From: an uncultured Anaerolineales bacterium
GTDB taxonomy: Bacteria > Chloroflexota > Anaerolineae > Anaerolineales > Villigracilaceae
Reading direction: 5' to 3'
NCBI GenBank assembly: GCA_937960595.1
Contig: CALGPL010000004.1
Coordinates: forward strand, 1 to 64,000
DNA length: 64,000 nt
Position 1 is the first letter of the stretch. Each line of letters opens with the position of its first letter. The translations under genes and the position numbers were made by a program. Under the pieces are notes generated by a model. That model did not search any database. It was not told the DNA's origin and saw nothing but the letters and a program-made list of their open reading frames with translations. Below are positions 14,461 to 23,910 of the stretch, one piece after another.

Positions 14461-17262
14461 ATGCCTCCAATCGTCGCCCTGGACATCGAAACTACCGGCC
14501 TCGACCCGCAGACGGACGCCATCATCGAAATCGGCGCGGTGCGCTTCGAAGGCAACCGCATCGAGGACGAGTGGACCACGCTCATCCATCCCGGCCGCCA
14601 CATCCCCGAGTTCATCACCGGCCTGACCGGCATCCGGGACGAGATGGTGCGCACCGCGCCGCGTCTGGGCGAGGTGCTCGATGACCTGGCCGCCTTCATC
14701 GGCGACTCCCCCATCCTCGGCCACAACATCCCCTTCGACCTCTCCTTCTTCCGCAAATATCAGTTGTTCGGGCAAAACGAGCGCATCGACACCTACGAAA
14801 TGGCCGCCGTCCTGCTGCCCTCGGCCAGCCGCTACAACCTGGGCGCGCTCGGTCAGCAACTGGGGATTCCGCTGCCCGCCACCCACCGCGCCCTCGACGA
14901 TGCCCGCGTGACACAGGCCGTCTTCCAGCGACTGATGCGCCTGGCGCGCCAACTGCCCCTCGACCTGCTGGCCGAGATCGTCCGCCACAGCGAGCCGATC
15001 GAATGGGACGGGGCGTGGGCCTTCCGGCAGGCGCTGCAGGCGCGTTCGCGCGAAGGCGGCGGGTCAAAACGGGGGCGCGGCGAGCAGGCTGCGGGTCCGT
15101 TGTTCGCGGCGGCCGAGGAGCAGGCTCGCCCTCCGGCCCTGCGAGTGCCGGAGGAGCCGCTACCCATCGATCCCGATCAGGCCGCTGCCGTCCTCGAGCA
15201 CGGCGGCCCGTTCTCCCGTTATTTCGAAAACTACGAATACCGCCCCGAACAGGTGGAAATGCTCAGGGCAGTCGCCGCCGCGCTTTCGAACAGCCAGCAC
15301 CTGCTGGTCGAGGCCGGCACCGGGGTAGGCAAATCGTTCGCCTACCTCGTCCCGGCGGCGCTGTTCGCCCTGCAGAACAACACGCGGGTGGTCGTCTCGA
15401 CCAACACGATCAATCTGCAAGACCAACTCATCAAAAAGGACATCCCCGACCTGTGCGCCGCCCTCGGCCTAGACCTGCGGGCCTCCGTACTCAAAGGACG
15501 CTCGAACTACTTCTGCCCGCGGCGCTTCGACCTGCTGCGCCGGCGCGGCCCCTCGAACGCCGACGAGATGCGCGTCCTGGCCAAATTGCTGGTCTGGCTG
15601 CAGGAAAACACCAGCGGCGACCGGACCGAGATCAACCTGACCGGCCCGGCCGAGCGGGATGTTTGGCTGCACGTCTCGGCCGAGGATGACGCCTGCACGG
15701 CCGAGATGTGCCTGGAACGCACCGGTGGGGCCTGCCCCTTCTTCCGCGCCCGCCAGGCGGCCCAGAGTGCCCATATTTTGGTCGTCAACCATGCCCTGCT
15801 GTTGACCGACGTCGCCTACGGCCACCGCATCCTGCCCGAATACCAGCACGTCATCATCGACGAGGGTCATCATCTGGAGGCCGCCGCCACCGACGCCCTG
15901 TCTTTTCGGCTGACGCAGGGCGACCTGGGACGTCTGATCAAGGAGATCGGCGGCTCGACCTCCGGCCTGCTCGGCCGCCTGTTGAGCGCCGCCCACAATC
16001 AAATTCGCCCGTCCGATTACGCCCTCCTGGAACAAAAAGCGGCCCGCGCCACCGACCTGGCCTGGCGGCTCGAAAATCAGGCGCACAGTTTCTTCGAGGC
16101 CCTGGCGGAATTCGTCGCCTACCTCCGCGAGGGGCAGACCAACGGCCCCTACGCCTGGCAAGAACGCATCCTGCCGGCCACCCGCACCCTGCCCGGCTGG
16201 GACAGCGTCGAGATCACCTGGGACGCCGCCACCGAGACCCTGCGCCTGCTCATCAGCCTGCTGGGCGAAATCCAGAAAGACGCCGCCAGCCTGTACGCCG
16301 ACGGCCTGGAAGAAATGGAGGACGTCATCTCTAATCTGGGCAATGCCTTGCGCCGCCTGATGGAAGCCGAGAGCATGGTCTACGCCATGATCTTCGAGCC
16401 GAACAATCAGGATGTGTACTGGGTGGAGGTCAGCCCGAACAACGGCAAACTGGCGCTCAACGCCGCGCCCGTGCGGGTCGGGCCGCTGGTCGAGAAATAT
16501 CTCTGGCACGAGAAACTGAGCGTCATCCTCACCTCCGCCACGCTGACCACTCATGGCGAATTCGACTACCTGCGCAACATCCTCGCCGCCGACGAGGCCG
16601 ATGAACTCGCCCTCGGTTCCCCCTTCGATTACGAGAACGCCGCTCTGTTGTACATTGCCAACGATATCGCCGAACCGCACGCCCCAGAATACCAACGTCA
16701 GATCGAACAGACGCTGATCTCACTCTGCAAGGCCAGCGGCGGGCGGGCGTTGGTGCTGTTCACCTCCTATGCCCAGTTGAAACGCACTTCCCGCGCCATC
16801 AGCGGCCCGCTGGCCCAGGCGCAAATCACCGTCTATGAACAGGGAGAGGGCGCCTCTCCGAACGCCCTGTTGGAGTCCTTCAAAAGCGCCGAGCGGGCCG
16901 TCCTGCTGGGAACGCGTTCCTTCTGGGAGGGGGTGGACGTCCCCGGCGAGGCGCTCTCGGTGCTGGTCATCGTCAAACTGCCCTTCGACGTCCCCAGCGA
17001 CCCGCTGGTGGCGGCCCGCGCCGAAACGTTCGAGGACCCCTTCAACGAGTACCACCTGCCGGAGGCGATTTTGCGCTTCCGACAGGGATTCGGACGGCTG
17101 ATTCGGACGCAGTACGACCGCGGCGTGGTCGCCATCCTCGACCGCCGCGTGCTGACCAAGGCCTACGGCCGGGCATTCATCGAATCCCTGCCGCCTTGCA
17201 CCGTCAAAGTCGGTCCGCTGGCCGAACTGCCGCGCAGCGCAGCCCAATGGCTGGAAGCATGA
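14461..17262 (+). CDS. dinG: DinG-type helicase with N-terminal 3'-5' exonuclease
   Basis: 933 residues. The N-terminal ~165 form a DnaQ-like DEDDh exonuclease (ALDIETTGLD, HNIPFDLSF, HRALDDARV). The rest is an XPD/DinG superfamily 2 helicase: Walker A EAGTGVGKS (about 285-291), DEGH box (about 465), LGTRSFWEGVDVPG, and the motif VI region FRQGFGRLIRT. Cysteines at YFCPRR, DDACTAEMC and GACPF fit the 4Fe-4S cluster of this family. It probably unwinds and trims DNA ends or R-loops during repair. The exonuclease fusion is common in Gram-positive DinG. The next small gene starts inside or just after its stop codon. Confidence 0.93.
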   Translation: MPPIVALDIETTGLDPQTDAIIEIGAVRFEGNRIEDEWTTLIHPGRHIPEFITGLTGIRDEMVRTAPRLGEVLDDLAAFIGDSPILGHNIPFDLSFFRKYQLFGQNERIDTYEMAAVLLPSASRYNLGALGQQLGIPLPATHRALDDARVTQAVFQRLMRLARQLPLDLLAEIVRHSEPIEWDGAWAFRQALQARSREGGGSKRGRGEQAAGPLFAAAEEQARPPALRVPEEPLPIDPDQAAAVLEHGGPFSRYFENYEYRPEQVEMLRAVAAALSNSQHLLVEAGTGVGKSFAYLVPAALFALQNNTRVVVSTNTINLQDQLIKKDIPDLCAALGLDLRASVLKGRSNYFCPRRFDLLRRRGPSNADEMRVLAKLLVWLQENTSGDRTEINLTGPAERDVWLHVSAEDDACTAEMCLERTGGACPFFRARQAAQSAHILVVNHALLLTDVAYGHRILPEYQHVIIDEGHHLEAAATDALSFRLTQGDLGRLIKEIGGSTSGLLGRLLSAAHNQIRPSDYALLEQKAARATDLAWRLENQAHSFFEALAEFVAYLREGQTNGPYAWQERILPATRTLPGWDSVEITWDAATETLRLLISLLGEIQKDAASLYADGLEEMEDVISNLGNALRRLMEAESMVYAMIFEPNNQDVYWVEVSPNNGKLALNAAPVRVGPLVEKYLWHEKLSVILTSATLTTHGEFDYLRNILAADEADELALGSPFDYENAALLYIANDIAEPHAPEYQRQIEQTLISLCKASGGRALVLFTSYAQLKRTSRAISGPLAQAQITVYEQGEGASPNALLESFKSAERAVLLGTRSFWEGVDVPGEALSVLVIVKLPFDVPSDPLVAARAETFEDPFNEYHLPEAILRFRQGFGRLIRTQYDRGVVAILDRRVLTKAYGRAFIESLPPCTVKVGPLAELPRSAAQWLEA

Positions 17263-17273
17263 GAGAGGGAACA

Positions 17274-17504
17274 ATGGACGAACTACAATGGGAATTGTTG
17301 ACCGAAATCCACGGCCGGCTGGAGGCCGACTTATTGAAAAGTTATCTCGAGGCGCACGGCATTGACGCAGAACTCATTCAAGAGGCCGTTGGCCGGACCA
17401 TCTATCCGGTCACCGTGAACGGCTTGGGGCTGGTTCAGGTTTTCGTCCCCAAAGCCAGGGCCGCCGAGGCGCGCGAACTGCTCGAGACGTTTCGTCAGGG
17501 CTAG
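17274..17504 (+). CDS. Small DUF2007-like protein
   Basis: A 76-residue protein with the ferredoxin-like DUF2007 pattern: ELLTEIHGRLEADLLKSYLE, AHGIDAELI, then VFVPKARAAEARELLETF. The family is sometimes called putative signal-transducing, but no biochemical role is established. ATG 17274 has GAGAGGGA just upstream; ATG 17259 overlaps the dinG stop and is a weaker choice. It is co-transcribed with dinG. Confidence 0.75.
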   Translation: MDELQWELLTEIHGRLEADLLKSYLEAHGIDAELIQEAVGRTIYPVTVNGLGLVQVFVPKARAAEARELLETFRQG

Positions 17505-17521
17505 ACGCCAGGCCCAAGAGA

Positions 17522-17758
17522 CTACGATTTGCGTTTTACCAGGAAGCAGTAAAAGAGATAAAAGCCCGTACACAGGCCGGCAACGATGAGAAAGATCGGC
17601 CAGCCAAAGGAAAGCGCCAGCCAGACGCCCTGGAGAGGCGTTCTGGCCAGCGGCCAGGCCAGCAACCAAAACACCGTCATCATCACGGAGAAGACGGTAG
17701 CAAAGACCGTCACCGTCCAGACGGCCATCCGCCGAATCTGCCGCTTTGGGTCATCCAT
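17522..17758 (-). CDS. Small two-span membrane protein
   Basis: 78 residues starting MDDPKRQIRR, with two hydrophobic segments (about 13-33 and 43-66) and a basic tail VKRKS. The start at 17758 is supported by the strong purine-rich ribosome binding site GAGGAGGAG just upstream; the longer frame to 17890 overlaps the methyltransferase. It resembles 2TM-domain proteins of unknown function. It lies 46 nt downstream of the methyltransferase and is probably its operon partner. Confidence 0.65.
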   Translation of the reverse strand: MDDPKRQIRRMAVWTVTVFATVFSVMMTVFWLLAWPLARTPLQGVWLALSFGWPIFLIVAGLCTGFYLFYCFLVKRKS

Positions 17759-17804
17759 TTTCTCCTCCTCTTCGGATAAGCAGCAAACCCCAAAATCTTT
17801 TGCC

Positions 17805-18380
17805 TTAGATAGCGACCTGTTGCTTTTCCACCACCACCCAGGCCGTGCTGGCCTCGTACTCAATATGAACCCGCGCGGCCGGATCGTCAAACAGGGCCGC
17901 GATGCGCTCGGCCGATAAAAATCGGCTGCGCATCAGCAACAATTTTTCGAACAGCGCAATCCACTTGACCGCCATCCGGCGGATATCCGGCTCGACGATC
18001 ACGATCCGCCCGCCGGGCGCAGTCAACCGCCACAACTCGGCGGCGGTCTGGCGCTGATCGCGAACGTGATGCAACGTGTCCATCATGATAATCCGTTCGA
18101 AGATCGCCTCCCCGAATGGCTGCCGTTCGGCTGGCGCGCAAACCACCGGCAGGCCTTTCTGCCGGGCGCGCCGCAGCATTCCTCGCGACAGATCGACAAG
18201 GATCACCCCGCCTGCTTGTCCATGCAGACTGCGCGCCACGCGCCCGGTCCCGCCGCCAACATCGAGCAGGAGGCCCGAGACGGGCAGCGCAGCCAGGCGC
18301 ATCATCATCGGGCCGGGAACGTAATCGGCCAGGCGGTTGTAAATACCGGCAATGAAATCGAAATGATCGAAGGACCTCAT
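17805..18380 (-). CDS. Class I SAM-dependent methyltransferase
   Basis: 191 residues with motif I LLDVGGGTGRVA (about 38-49), motif II ILVDLS, MMDTLHHV and the post-motif PGGRIVIVEPD. This is the UbiE/type 11 fold. The substrate is unknown. The start overlaps the comEA stop by 1 nt (TGATG), so the two are translationally coupled. Confidence 0.85.
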   Translation of the reverse strand: MRSFDHFDFIAGIYNRLADYVPGPMMMRLAALPVSGLLLDVGGGTGRVARSLHGQAGGVILVDLSRGMLRRARQKGLPVVCAPAERQPFGEAIFERIIMMDTLHHVRDQRQTAAELWRLTAPGGRIVIVEPDIRRMAVKWIALFEKLLLMRSRFLSAERIAALFDDPAARVHIEYEASTAWVVVEKQQVAI

Positions 18381-18913
18381 CAGGGACCGACCGTAATGTA
18401 ATCTTTGATCCGATCAAAGGTGGCCGGGCCAATCCCCGGCACATTCTGCAAATCCCAAATCGTTTGAAATGGCCCGTTGGCCAGACGATACTCGACGATA
18501 CTCTGCGCTGCCGTCGGCCCGATACCGGGCAGATCGTCCAACTCGTCAGCCGTGGCCGTATTGATGTTGACCCGCTGGGCGATGATGCGGCTGGTAGTCG
18601 GCACGCCCGGAACGTTGATCTGCGCTCCGTCCTGAACCAACGCCGCCAGGTTGATGCGATCCTGCTCGGCGCCCTCGACAAACCCGCCGGCCGCCTCGAC
18701 CGCGTCGGCCACCCGGCTGCCGGGCGGCAGAAGGTAAACCCCGGGCGTTGCCACAGCCCCGGTGACATACACGACCAGCGACTTGGGCGTCTGGGTCGGC
18801 AAGAGCGTGACCGGCTGTCCTTCGGGGGCGCGGACGGTTAGATATAACAATCCGGCCGCCAGAAGGCCGATCAAAACGCCAAGAGCAATATACACCAGCG
18901 GTCTCCAATTCAT
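18380..18913 (-). CDS. comEA: ComEA-like DNA-binding competence protein
   Basis: 177 residues. An N-terminal membrane anchor (about 5-27) is followed by an SLBB domain (VYVTGAVATPGVYLLP, then ADAVEAAGGF) and a C-terminal double helix-hairpin-helix (VNINTATADELDDLPGIG, then NVPGIGPATFDRIKDYI). ComEA binds incoming DNA outside the membrane during transformation. ComEC, the channel, is not in the window. I start at ATG 18913, which has GGAG upstream. It is followed at once by the methyltransferase. Confidence 0.88.
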   Translation of the reverse strand: MNWRPLVYIALGVLIGLLAAGLLYLTVRAPEGQPVTLLPTQTPKSLVVYVTGAVATPGVYLLPPGSRVADAVEAAGGFVEGAEQDRINLAALVQDGAQINVPGVPTTSRIIAQRVNINTATADELDDLPGIGPTAAQSIVEYRLANGPFQTIWDLQNVPGIGPATFDRIKDYITVGP

Positions 18914-19227
18914 CGTCTCCAGCCTCGAGCAGAGATTCTGTTTCGTTCCATCACATCTCGCCAATGCGTATTATATCAACAACAACGGATGGCAACATGC
19001 TATAATGCCTCCAACGGATTTCTCGCAGGAACACAGGCCATTGCCCCCGTGCTGCGATTTGTCCCCCTCTTCGCCGGCAAAATCCTTGCTGCCTTCGCTC
19101 TACCGCACCCGACGGAGGAAATTCTGCCTCCGACGCAATTTTGATAGAGATTGAGAATCAAGCGAGATAAGATTAAATCCAATCCATTTTTCTCCCAGAG
19201 AAAACGCTTATTTTGGCTACACGAAAC
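18914..19227. other. 314-bp intergenic region
   Basis: No convincing gene. A TATAAT at 19001-19006 points to the plus strand. A hairpin CGGAGG/CCTCCG with an 8-nt loop lies at 19113-19132. TTGA-GAA-TCAA at 19151-19161 is a short operator-like palindrome. The 3' half is AT-rich. It separates comEA (minus) from the membrane protein and acyl-CoA carboxylase operon (plus), so it probably holds the promoters of both. Confidence 0.4.
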
Positions 19228-19680
19228 ATGCAGTCCGATCTCTTTTCCTCGGTCAACGAATCGGAATCCCTTCCCAAGAAACGCCCGTCGGTCGTAACTT
19301 TTCTGACCTTGTTCGTGTTATCTCTTTCAGCGTGGAACGGCTATCGCCTCGCCCAGGCCATTGCCCTGCGCGACATCCTGCAAGAATATGCCGCCCGGGG
19401 CGGGTTTCTCTATCCCGTCATCAGCGCAGGAATCTGGACGGTTGCCGGCCTGATCCTCGCCTGGGGAGTGTGGTGGGGAACGGCCTGGTCTCAGAAAACG
19501 GCTCTCGGCACAGCCATCCTGTATGGGGTCTGGTACTGGGCCGATCGGCTGATCGTGCAGATGCCTCGCTCGGATTGGAAATTCGCCCTTGGGGTCACAG
19601 TTATCCTGTTCGTCGCTTTCTATCTTGACCTTTTCGATCCGCGAACTTCTAACTACATCAAAAGTAGGACTCAGAGGTGA
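19228..19680 (+). CDS. Membrane protein of unknown function, first gene of the acyl-CoA carboxylase operon
   Basis: 150 residues from ATG 19228 with about four hydrophobic segments ([36 protein letters not shown], a third, and [17 protein letters not shown]). A TTG start at 19213 would add five residues. No strong ribosome binding site precedes either. It ends 3 nt before the carboxyltransferase start, so it is translationally linked to it. I do not recognise the family, and any tie to fatty-acid or propionate metabolism is only by position. Confidence 0.6.
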   Translation: MQSDLFSSVNESESLPKKRPSVVTFLTLFVLSLSAWNGYRLAQAIALRDILQEYAARGGFLYPVISAGIWTVAGLILAWGVWWGTAWSQKTALGTAILYGVWYWADRLIVQMPRSDWKFALGVTVILFVAFYLDLFDPRTSNYIKSRTQR

Positions 19681-19682
19681 CC

Positions 19683-21230
19683 ATGAGCCAGACGAAAATC
19701 GAACAACTGCGCGCCCGCAAAGCCCAGACCCGTCTCGGCGGCGGCGCCGAGCGCATCGAGGCGCAGCACAAAAAGGGCAAACTGACCGCCCGCGAACGCA
19801 TCGACCTGCTGCTCGATAAAAATTCCTTTCACGAGACGGACGCCTTCGTCATCCACCGCACGACCGATTTCGGCCTGGACAAGCAAAAATATCCTTGCGA
19901 CAGCGTGGTCACCGGCTGGGGCACCATTGACGGGCGGCTGGTGTACGTGTTCTCGCAAGATTTCACCGTCCTGGGAGGCAGCCTGGGAGAAGTCCACGCC
20001 GAGAAAGTTTGCAAGATCATGGATATGGCCATCAAGAACGGCGCGCCGCTGATCGGCCTGAACGACTCGGGCGGGGCGCGCATTCAGGAGGGGGTCGTCT
20101 CGCTGGGCGGCTATGCCGACATCTTCCTGCGCAACACCCTGGCCTCGGGCGTCATCCCGCAAATCTCGGCCATTCTCGGACCCTGCGCCGGCGGCGCGGT
20201 CTACTCCCCTGCCCTGACCGATTTCGTCTTCATGGTCGGCGGAATCTCCTACATGTTCGTCACCGGCCCGGATGTCGTCAAGGCCGTGACCCGCGAAGAT
20301 GTTTCGTTCGAGACTCTGGGAGGAGCCGGCATTCACGCCGAAAAATCGGGCGTCTGTCACGTGGCGGCCGAAAGCGAAGAGGACGCCTTCTTCCTGATCC
20401 GCAAACTGCTCGGCTACCTGCCGCAGAACAACATGGAAGATCCGCCCTACCTGCCCACCACCGACGATCCCTTGCGGGCCAGCGAGATTTTGGACGAAAT
20501 CATCCCCGACGATCCCGGCAAACCTTACGATGTCAAAGAGGTCATCCAGGCCATCGTGGACGAGGGTCAATTCTTCGAAATCCACGCAGCCTATGCCCAG
20601 AACATCGTGGTCGGTTTTGCCCGCCTGGGCGGACATTCGATCGGGATCGTAGCCAACCAGCCGGCCGTCCTGGCAGGCGTGCTGGACATCCACGCCAGCG
20701 AAAAAGCCGCCCGCTTCGTCCGCTTCTGCGACGCGTTCAACATCCCCCTCGTCACGCTGGTGGATGTGCCCGGCTTTATGCCCGGCACCGAGCAGGAACA
20801 CAACGGCATCATCCGCTCGGGCGCCAAACTGCTCTACGCCTACTGCGAGGCCACCGTCCCGAAACTGACCGTGATCCTGCGAAAAGCATACGGGGGGGCT
20901 TATATTGTCATGTCGAGCAAACACATTCGCGGCGACGTCAACCTGGCCTGGCCGAGCGCCGAAATTGCCGTGATGGGGCCGGAGGGGGCGGTCAGCATCG
21001 TCATGCGCAAGGAGGTGGAACAGGCCAGCGATCCGGTCCGGCGCAAGGCGGAACTGGTCGCCGAGTACCGCGAGAAGTTTGCCAATCCCTACGTGGCGGC
21101 CGAGCGCGGCTACCTCGACGATGTCATCGAGCCGCGCGAGACCCGCGCCCGGCTGTTCAACGCCCTGGAAATGTTGAACAACAAACGCGACTCCAACCCG
21201 CCGCGCAAGCACGGCAACATTCCCCTGTGA
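19683..21230 (+). CDS. Acyl-CoA (probably propionyl-CoA) carboxylase, carboxyltransferase subunit
   Basis: 515 residues, the single-chain carboxyltransferase of PccB/MmdA type with both crotonase-like halves: [12 protein letters not shown], the oxyanion regions SGGARIQEG and [12 protein letters not shown], then [24 protein letters not shown] and the C-terminal RKHGNIPL. It moves the carboxyl group from biotin to acyl-CoA. With the biotin carboxylase and biotin protein genes that follow it makes a complete enzyme; propionyl-CoA is likely but acetyl-CoA or another substrate cannot be excluded. A sodium-pumping decarboxylase is unlikely because biotin carboxylase is present. ATG 19683 follows AGAGG; GTG 19677 is the alternative. 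Confidence 0.9.
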   Translation: MSQTKIEQLRARKAQTRLGGGAERIEAQHKKGKLTARERIDLLLDKNSFHETDAFVIHRTTDFGLDKQKYPCDSVVTGWGTIDGRLVYVFSQDFTVLGGSLGEVHAEKVCKIMDMAIKNGAPLIGLNDSGGARIQEGVVSLGGYADIFLRNTLASGVIPQISAILGPCAGGAVYSPALTDFVFMVGGISYMFVTGPDVVKAVTREDVSFETLGGAGIHAEKSGVCHVAAESEEDAFFLIRKLLGYLPQNNMEDPPYLPTTDDPLRASEILDEIIPDDPGKPYDVKEVIQAIVDEGQFFEIHAAYAQNIVVGFARLGGHSIGIVANQPAVLAGVLDIHASEKAARFVRFCDAFNIPLVTLVDVPGFMPGTEQEHNGIIRSGAKLLYAYCEATVPKLTVILRKAYGGAYIVMSSKHIRGDVNLAWPSAEIAVMGPEGAVSIVMRKEVEQASDPVRRKAELVAEYREKFANPYVAAERGYLDDVIEPRETRARLFNALEMLNNKRDSNPPRKHGNIPL

Positions 21231-21253
21231 GCGACGAAGCGACGAGAGGTGCA

Positions 21254-22768
21254 ATGTTCACGAAAATCCTGATTGCCAACCGCGGCGAGATTGCCGTCCG
21301 CATCCTGCGCGCCTGCCGCGAACTGGGCCTGGAAACGGTGGCGGTCTACTCGGAGGCCGATCGCCAGTCCCTGCACGTCCGCTATGCCGACGAGGCGTAC
21401 CTGCTCGGCCCGGCGCCGTCGCGCGACTCATACCTGCGGGGCGACAAAATCATCGACATCGCCCGCAAGTGCGGCGCGACCGCCATCCACCCGGGATACG
21501 GTTTCCTGGCCGAACGGGCCGACTTCGCCGAAGCCTGCGCCGACGCCGGCCTGACCTTTGTCGGGCCGAAACCCGAATCCATTGCTGCCATGGGTGACAA
21601 AGCCCGGGCGCGGGCGACGGTCGCCCGCGCCGGCGTGCCGGTCGTCCCCGGCACAGAGGGCACCGCCGGCCTGAGCGATGACGAACTGCTGGCGCTCGCG
21701 CCGCAAATCGGCTTCCCGCTGCTCATCAAGGCCACTGCCGGCGGCGGCGGCAAAGGGATGCGCGAGGTCAACCGCCTGGAGGAGATGCCCGCCTTGCTCC
21801 ACGCGGCTCGCCGCGAGGCGGAGGCCTCTTTCGGCGACGGCAGCGTCTATCTAGAGAAATTGGTGAAGGAAGCGCGCCATATCGAATTCCAAATCCTGGC
21901 CGACCATCACGGCAACATCATCCACCTGGGCGAACGCGAATGCTCGCTGCAGCGCCGCCACCAGAAACTGCTCGAAGAGGCGCCCTCCCCCTTCCTCGGC
22001 GACAACGAAGACCTGCGTGCCCAAATGGGCAAGATGGCGGTCGAGGCGGCGCGGGCCGTCGATTACCGCAACGCCGGGACGGTCGAGTTCCTGGTGGACA
22101 AGGACGGCAATTTCTTCTTCCTCGAGATGAACACCCGCCTGCAAGTGGAACATCCCGTCACCGAGATGATCACCGGCATCGACATCGTTGCCGAGCAGGT
22201 GCGCATCGCCCGCGGCCGCCAGATCTCCTACCGACAGGAAGAGGTCCGGCGCATCGGGGCAGCCATCGAATGCCGCATCAACGCCGAAAACCCCTACGAG
22301 GATTTCATGCCCTCGACGGGAGTGATCACCCACATCCTGGCGCCCACCGGCCCGGGCGTGCGGATCGACACCGGCGTCTATCCGGGCTTCGAAATCACCC
22401 CCTACTACGACCCGATGATTGCCAAACTGATCGTCTGGGGCGAGACGCGCGGCCAGGCCATCTTGCGGACGCGGCGCGCCCTGGAGGAGTACAAAATCGT
22501 CGGCGTGCACACCAACATCCCTTTCCATCAAACCATGATGGACTCGCATCGTTTCATGGGCGGGCAGTACGACACCCGCTTTGTCGAAGAACGCTACTCC
22601 ATCCGCGAAGCAGAAGAAAACCGCGAAACCTATCCACATATTGCAGCCATCATGGCCACCCTGGTTGCTCATCACGAAATGGAAAAACGCGCCCAGATCG
22701 TCCGGCGCAACGAACGGGATACGAGTAACTGGAAGTGGTTCGGGCGCTGGGAACGAATGCGCGGATGA
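21254..22768 (+). CDS. accC: Acyl-CoA carboxylase, biotin carboxylase subunit
   Basis: 504 residues of the ATP-grasp biotin carboxylase family: KILIANRGEIAVRILRAC at the start, the glycine-rich ATP loop KATAGGGGKGM, GTVEFLVDKDGNFFFLEMN and RLQVEHPVTEMI. It uses ATP and bicarbonate to carboxylate biotin. It lies 23 nt after the carboxyltransferase gene. The C-terminal ~50 residues (REAEENRETYPHIAAIMATL, then WKWFGRWERMRG) extend beyond the catalytic core and resemble the tail seen in subunits of propionyl/acyl-CoA carboxylases that do not carry biotin themselves. Confidence 0.94.
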   Translation: MFTKILIANRGEIAVRILRACRELGLETVAVYSEADRQSLHVRYADEAYLLGPAPSRDSYLRGDKIIDIARKCGATAIHPGYGFLAERADFAEACADAGLTFVGPKPESIAAMGDKARARATVARAGVPVVPGTEGTAGLSDDELLALAPQIGFPLLIKATAGGGGKGMREVNRLEEMPALLHAARREAEASFGDGSVYLEKLVKEARHIEFQILADHHGNIIHLGERECSLQRRHQKLLEEAPSPFLGDNEDLRAQMGKMAVEAARAVDYRNAGTVEFLVDKDGNFFFLEMNTRLQVEHPVTEMITGIDIVAEQVRIARGRQISYRQEEVRRIGAAIECRINAENPYEDFMPSTGVITHILAPTGPGVRIDTGVYPGFEITPYYDPMIAKLIVWGETRGQAILRTRRALEEYKIVGVHTNIPFHQTMMDSHRFMGGQYDTRFVEERYSIREAEENRETYPHIAAIMATLVAHHEMEKRAQIVRRNERDTSNWKWFGRWERMRG

Positions 22769-22778
22769 GGAGGCCAGA

Positions 22779-23276
22779 ATGAAATACATCGCCACTCTCA
22801 ACGGCACCGAATATCCGGTCGAGATCATTGATGAACGTCACATCCGCCTGAACGGCTCGGTGCAAGAAGTCGACTTCGTCGCCATCGGCAACCAGCCGGT
22901 CTATTCGCTGATCCTGGACGGGAAATCCTACGAGGCCTACATCTGCCCGGAAGGCGAGACCTGGCAGGTGCTGCTGATCGGTCAACAGTATGAGGTAAAA
23001 GTCGAAGAAGAACGCGAAAAGCGGCTGAAGCGGCCGGTCAACGCCGCCCCGGCCGAGAGCGGCGAATTCCATCTCAAGGCGCCCATGCCCGGGCTGATCG
23101 TGGCCGTGCCGGTGAAGGAAGGCGAGGAAGTCAAAAAGGGTCAGGTGCTGGTCATTCTCGAGTCGATGAAGATGCAAAACGAACTGCGCTCGCCGCGAGC
23201 CGGCAGAGTGGAGCGCATCCGCGTTGGCGCCGGCGACAGCGTCGAGCAAAAACAGACCTTGCTCAGCATCGTGTGA
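22779..23276 (+). CDS. Biotin carboxyl carrier subunit of acyl-CoA carboxylase
   Basis: 165 residues. A predicted beta-rich N-terminal half (YPVEIIDERHIRLNG) is followed by a biotinyl domain APMPGLIVAVPVKEGEEVKK with the biotinylation motif ESMKM (Lys about 141). Biotin on this lysine shuttles CO2 between the two catalytic subunits. A strong Shine-Dalgarno GAGGAGG precedes ATG 22779, 10 nt after the biotin carboxylase stop. It completes the three-gene carboxylase operon. Confidence 0.93.
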   Translation: MKYIATLNGTEYPVEIIDERHIRLNGSVQEVDFVAIGNQPVYSLILDGKSYEAYICPEGETWQVLLIGQQYEVKVEEEREKRLKRPVNAAPAESGEFHLKAPMPGLIVAVPVKEGEEVKKGQVLVILESMKMQNELRSPRAGRVERIRVGAGDSVEQKQTLLSIV

Positions 23277-23280
23277 AGAA

Positions 23281-23892
23281 ATGGCATTCGAGGAGATCGA
23301 GGTCAAATTCTATGTCCGCGCCCTGGAGCCGATCGCCGAGCGTCTCGCCCGCCTGGGCGCGGCGAGGCTGCGTCCGCGCGTCCTCGAGGTCAATCTGCGC
23401 TTCGACCTGCCAGACGGCAGCCTGCAACGGACAGACCGCGTTCTGCGCCTGCGCACGACGACCGGCGAGCCGGCCCGCCTGACCTACAAAGGCCCCGGCC
23501 AGCCACGCGGCGGCGTCCGCATCCGCGAGGAGATCGAATTCACCGTCGGCGACGGCGCGGCGGCGCGCGCCTTTCTCGAAGCGCTGGGATTCCGCCTTGC
23601 GACCACTTACGAAAAATACCGCTGCATCTATGAATTCGCCGGCAGACACATCATGCTCGACGAACTACCCTACGGCTCATTCGTCGAGATCGAAGCAGAA
23701 GACCCCGACGCCCTCCGAGAAACCGCCACGGCACTCGGCCTGGATTGGGAAAAACGGATCCCGGTCAGTTATCTGAATCTGTTCGAGAAAGTGTGCCAGG
23801 CGCGCCGCCTGACTTTCCCCGATCTAACCTTCGAAAATTTCAGCGGCCTGCACATCGAAGCCGCAGACTTGCAAGTGCAAGCCGCCGATTGA
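23281..23892 (+). CDS. CYTH-domain protein (class IV adenylate cyclase/thiamine-triphosphatase-like)
   Basis: 203 residues with the CYTH signature ExExK at EIEVKF near the N-terminus and the tunnel-lining basic and acidic residues (VLRLRTT, LTYKGP, REEIEF, YRCIYEF, LDELPYGSFVEIE). CYTH enzymes act on triphosphates; members include CyaB adenylate cyclases and triphosphatases. The substrate cannot be told here. It starts 4 nt after the biotin carrier gene and is probably the last gene of that operon. Confidence 0.85.
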   Translation: MAFEEIEVKFYVRALEPIAERLARLGAARLRPRVLEVNLRFDLPDGSLQRTDRVLRLRTTTGEPARLTYKGPGQPRGGVRIREEIEFTVGDGAAARAFLEALGFRLATTYEKYRCIYEFAGRHIMLDELPYGSFVEIEAEDPDALRETATALGLDWEKRIPVSYLNLFEKVCQARRLTFPDLTFENFSGLHIEAADLQVQAAD

Positions 23893-23910
23893 AACACACG
23901 CCTGCGGGAG

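Noticed and set aside
19151-19161. TTGAGAATCAA as a Fur box
   Set aside because: It is a short palindrome that only partly fits the Fur consensus, and neither neighbour is an iron-related gene.
20009-21253. Possible 5' extension of the biotin carboxylase frame by over 400 codons
   Set aside because: The added part is Arg/Pro/Gly-rich and lies over the carboxyltransferase gene in another frame. The conserved N-terminus begins exactly at ATG 21254.
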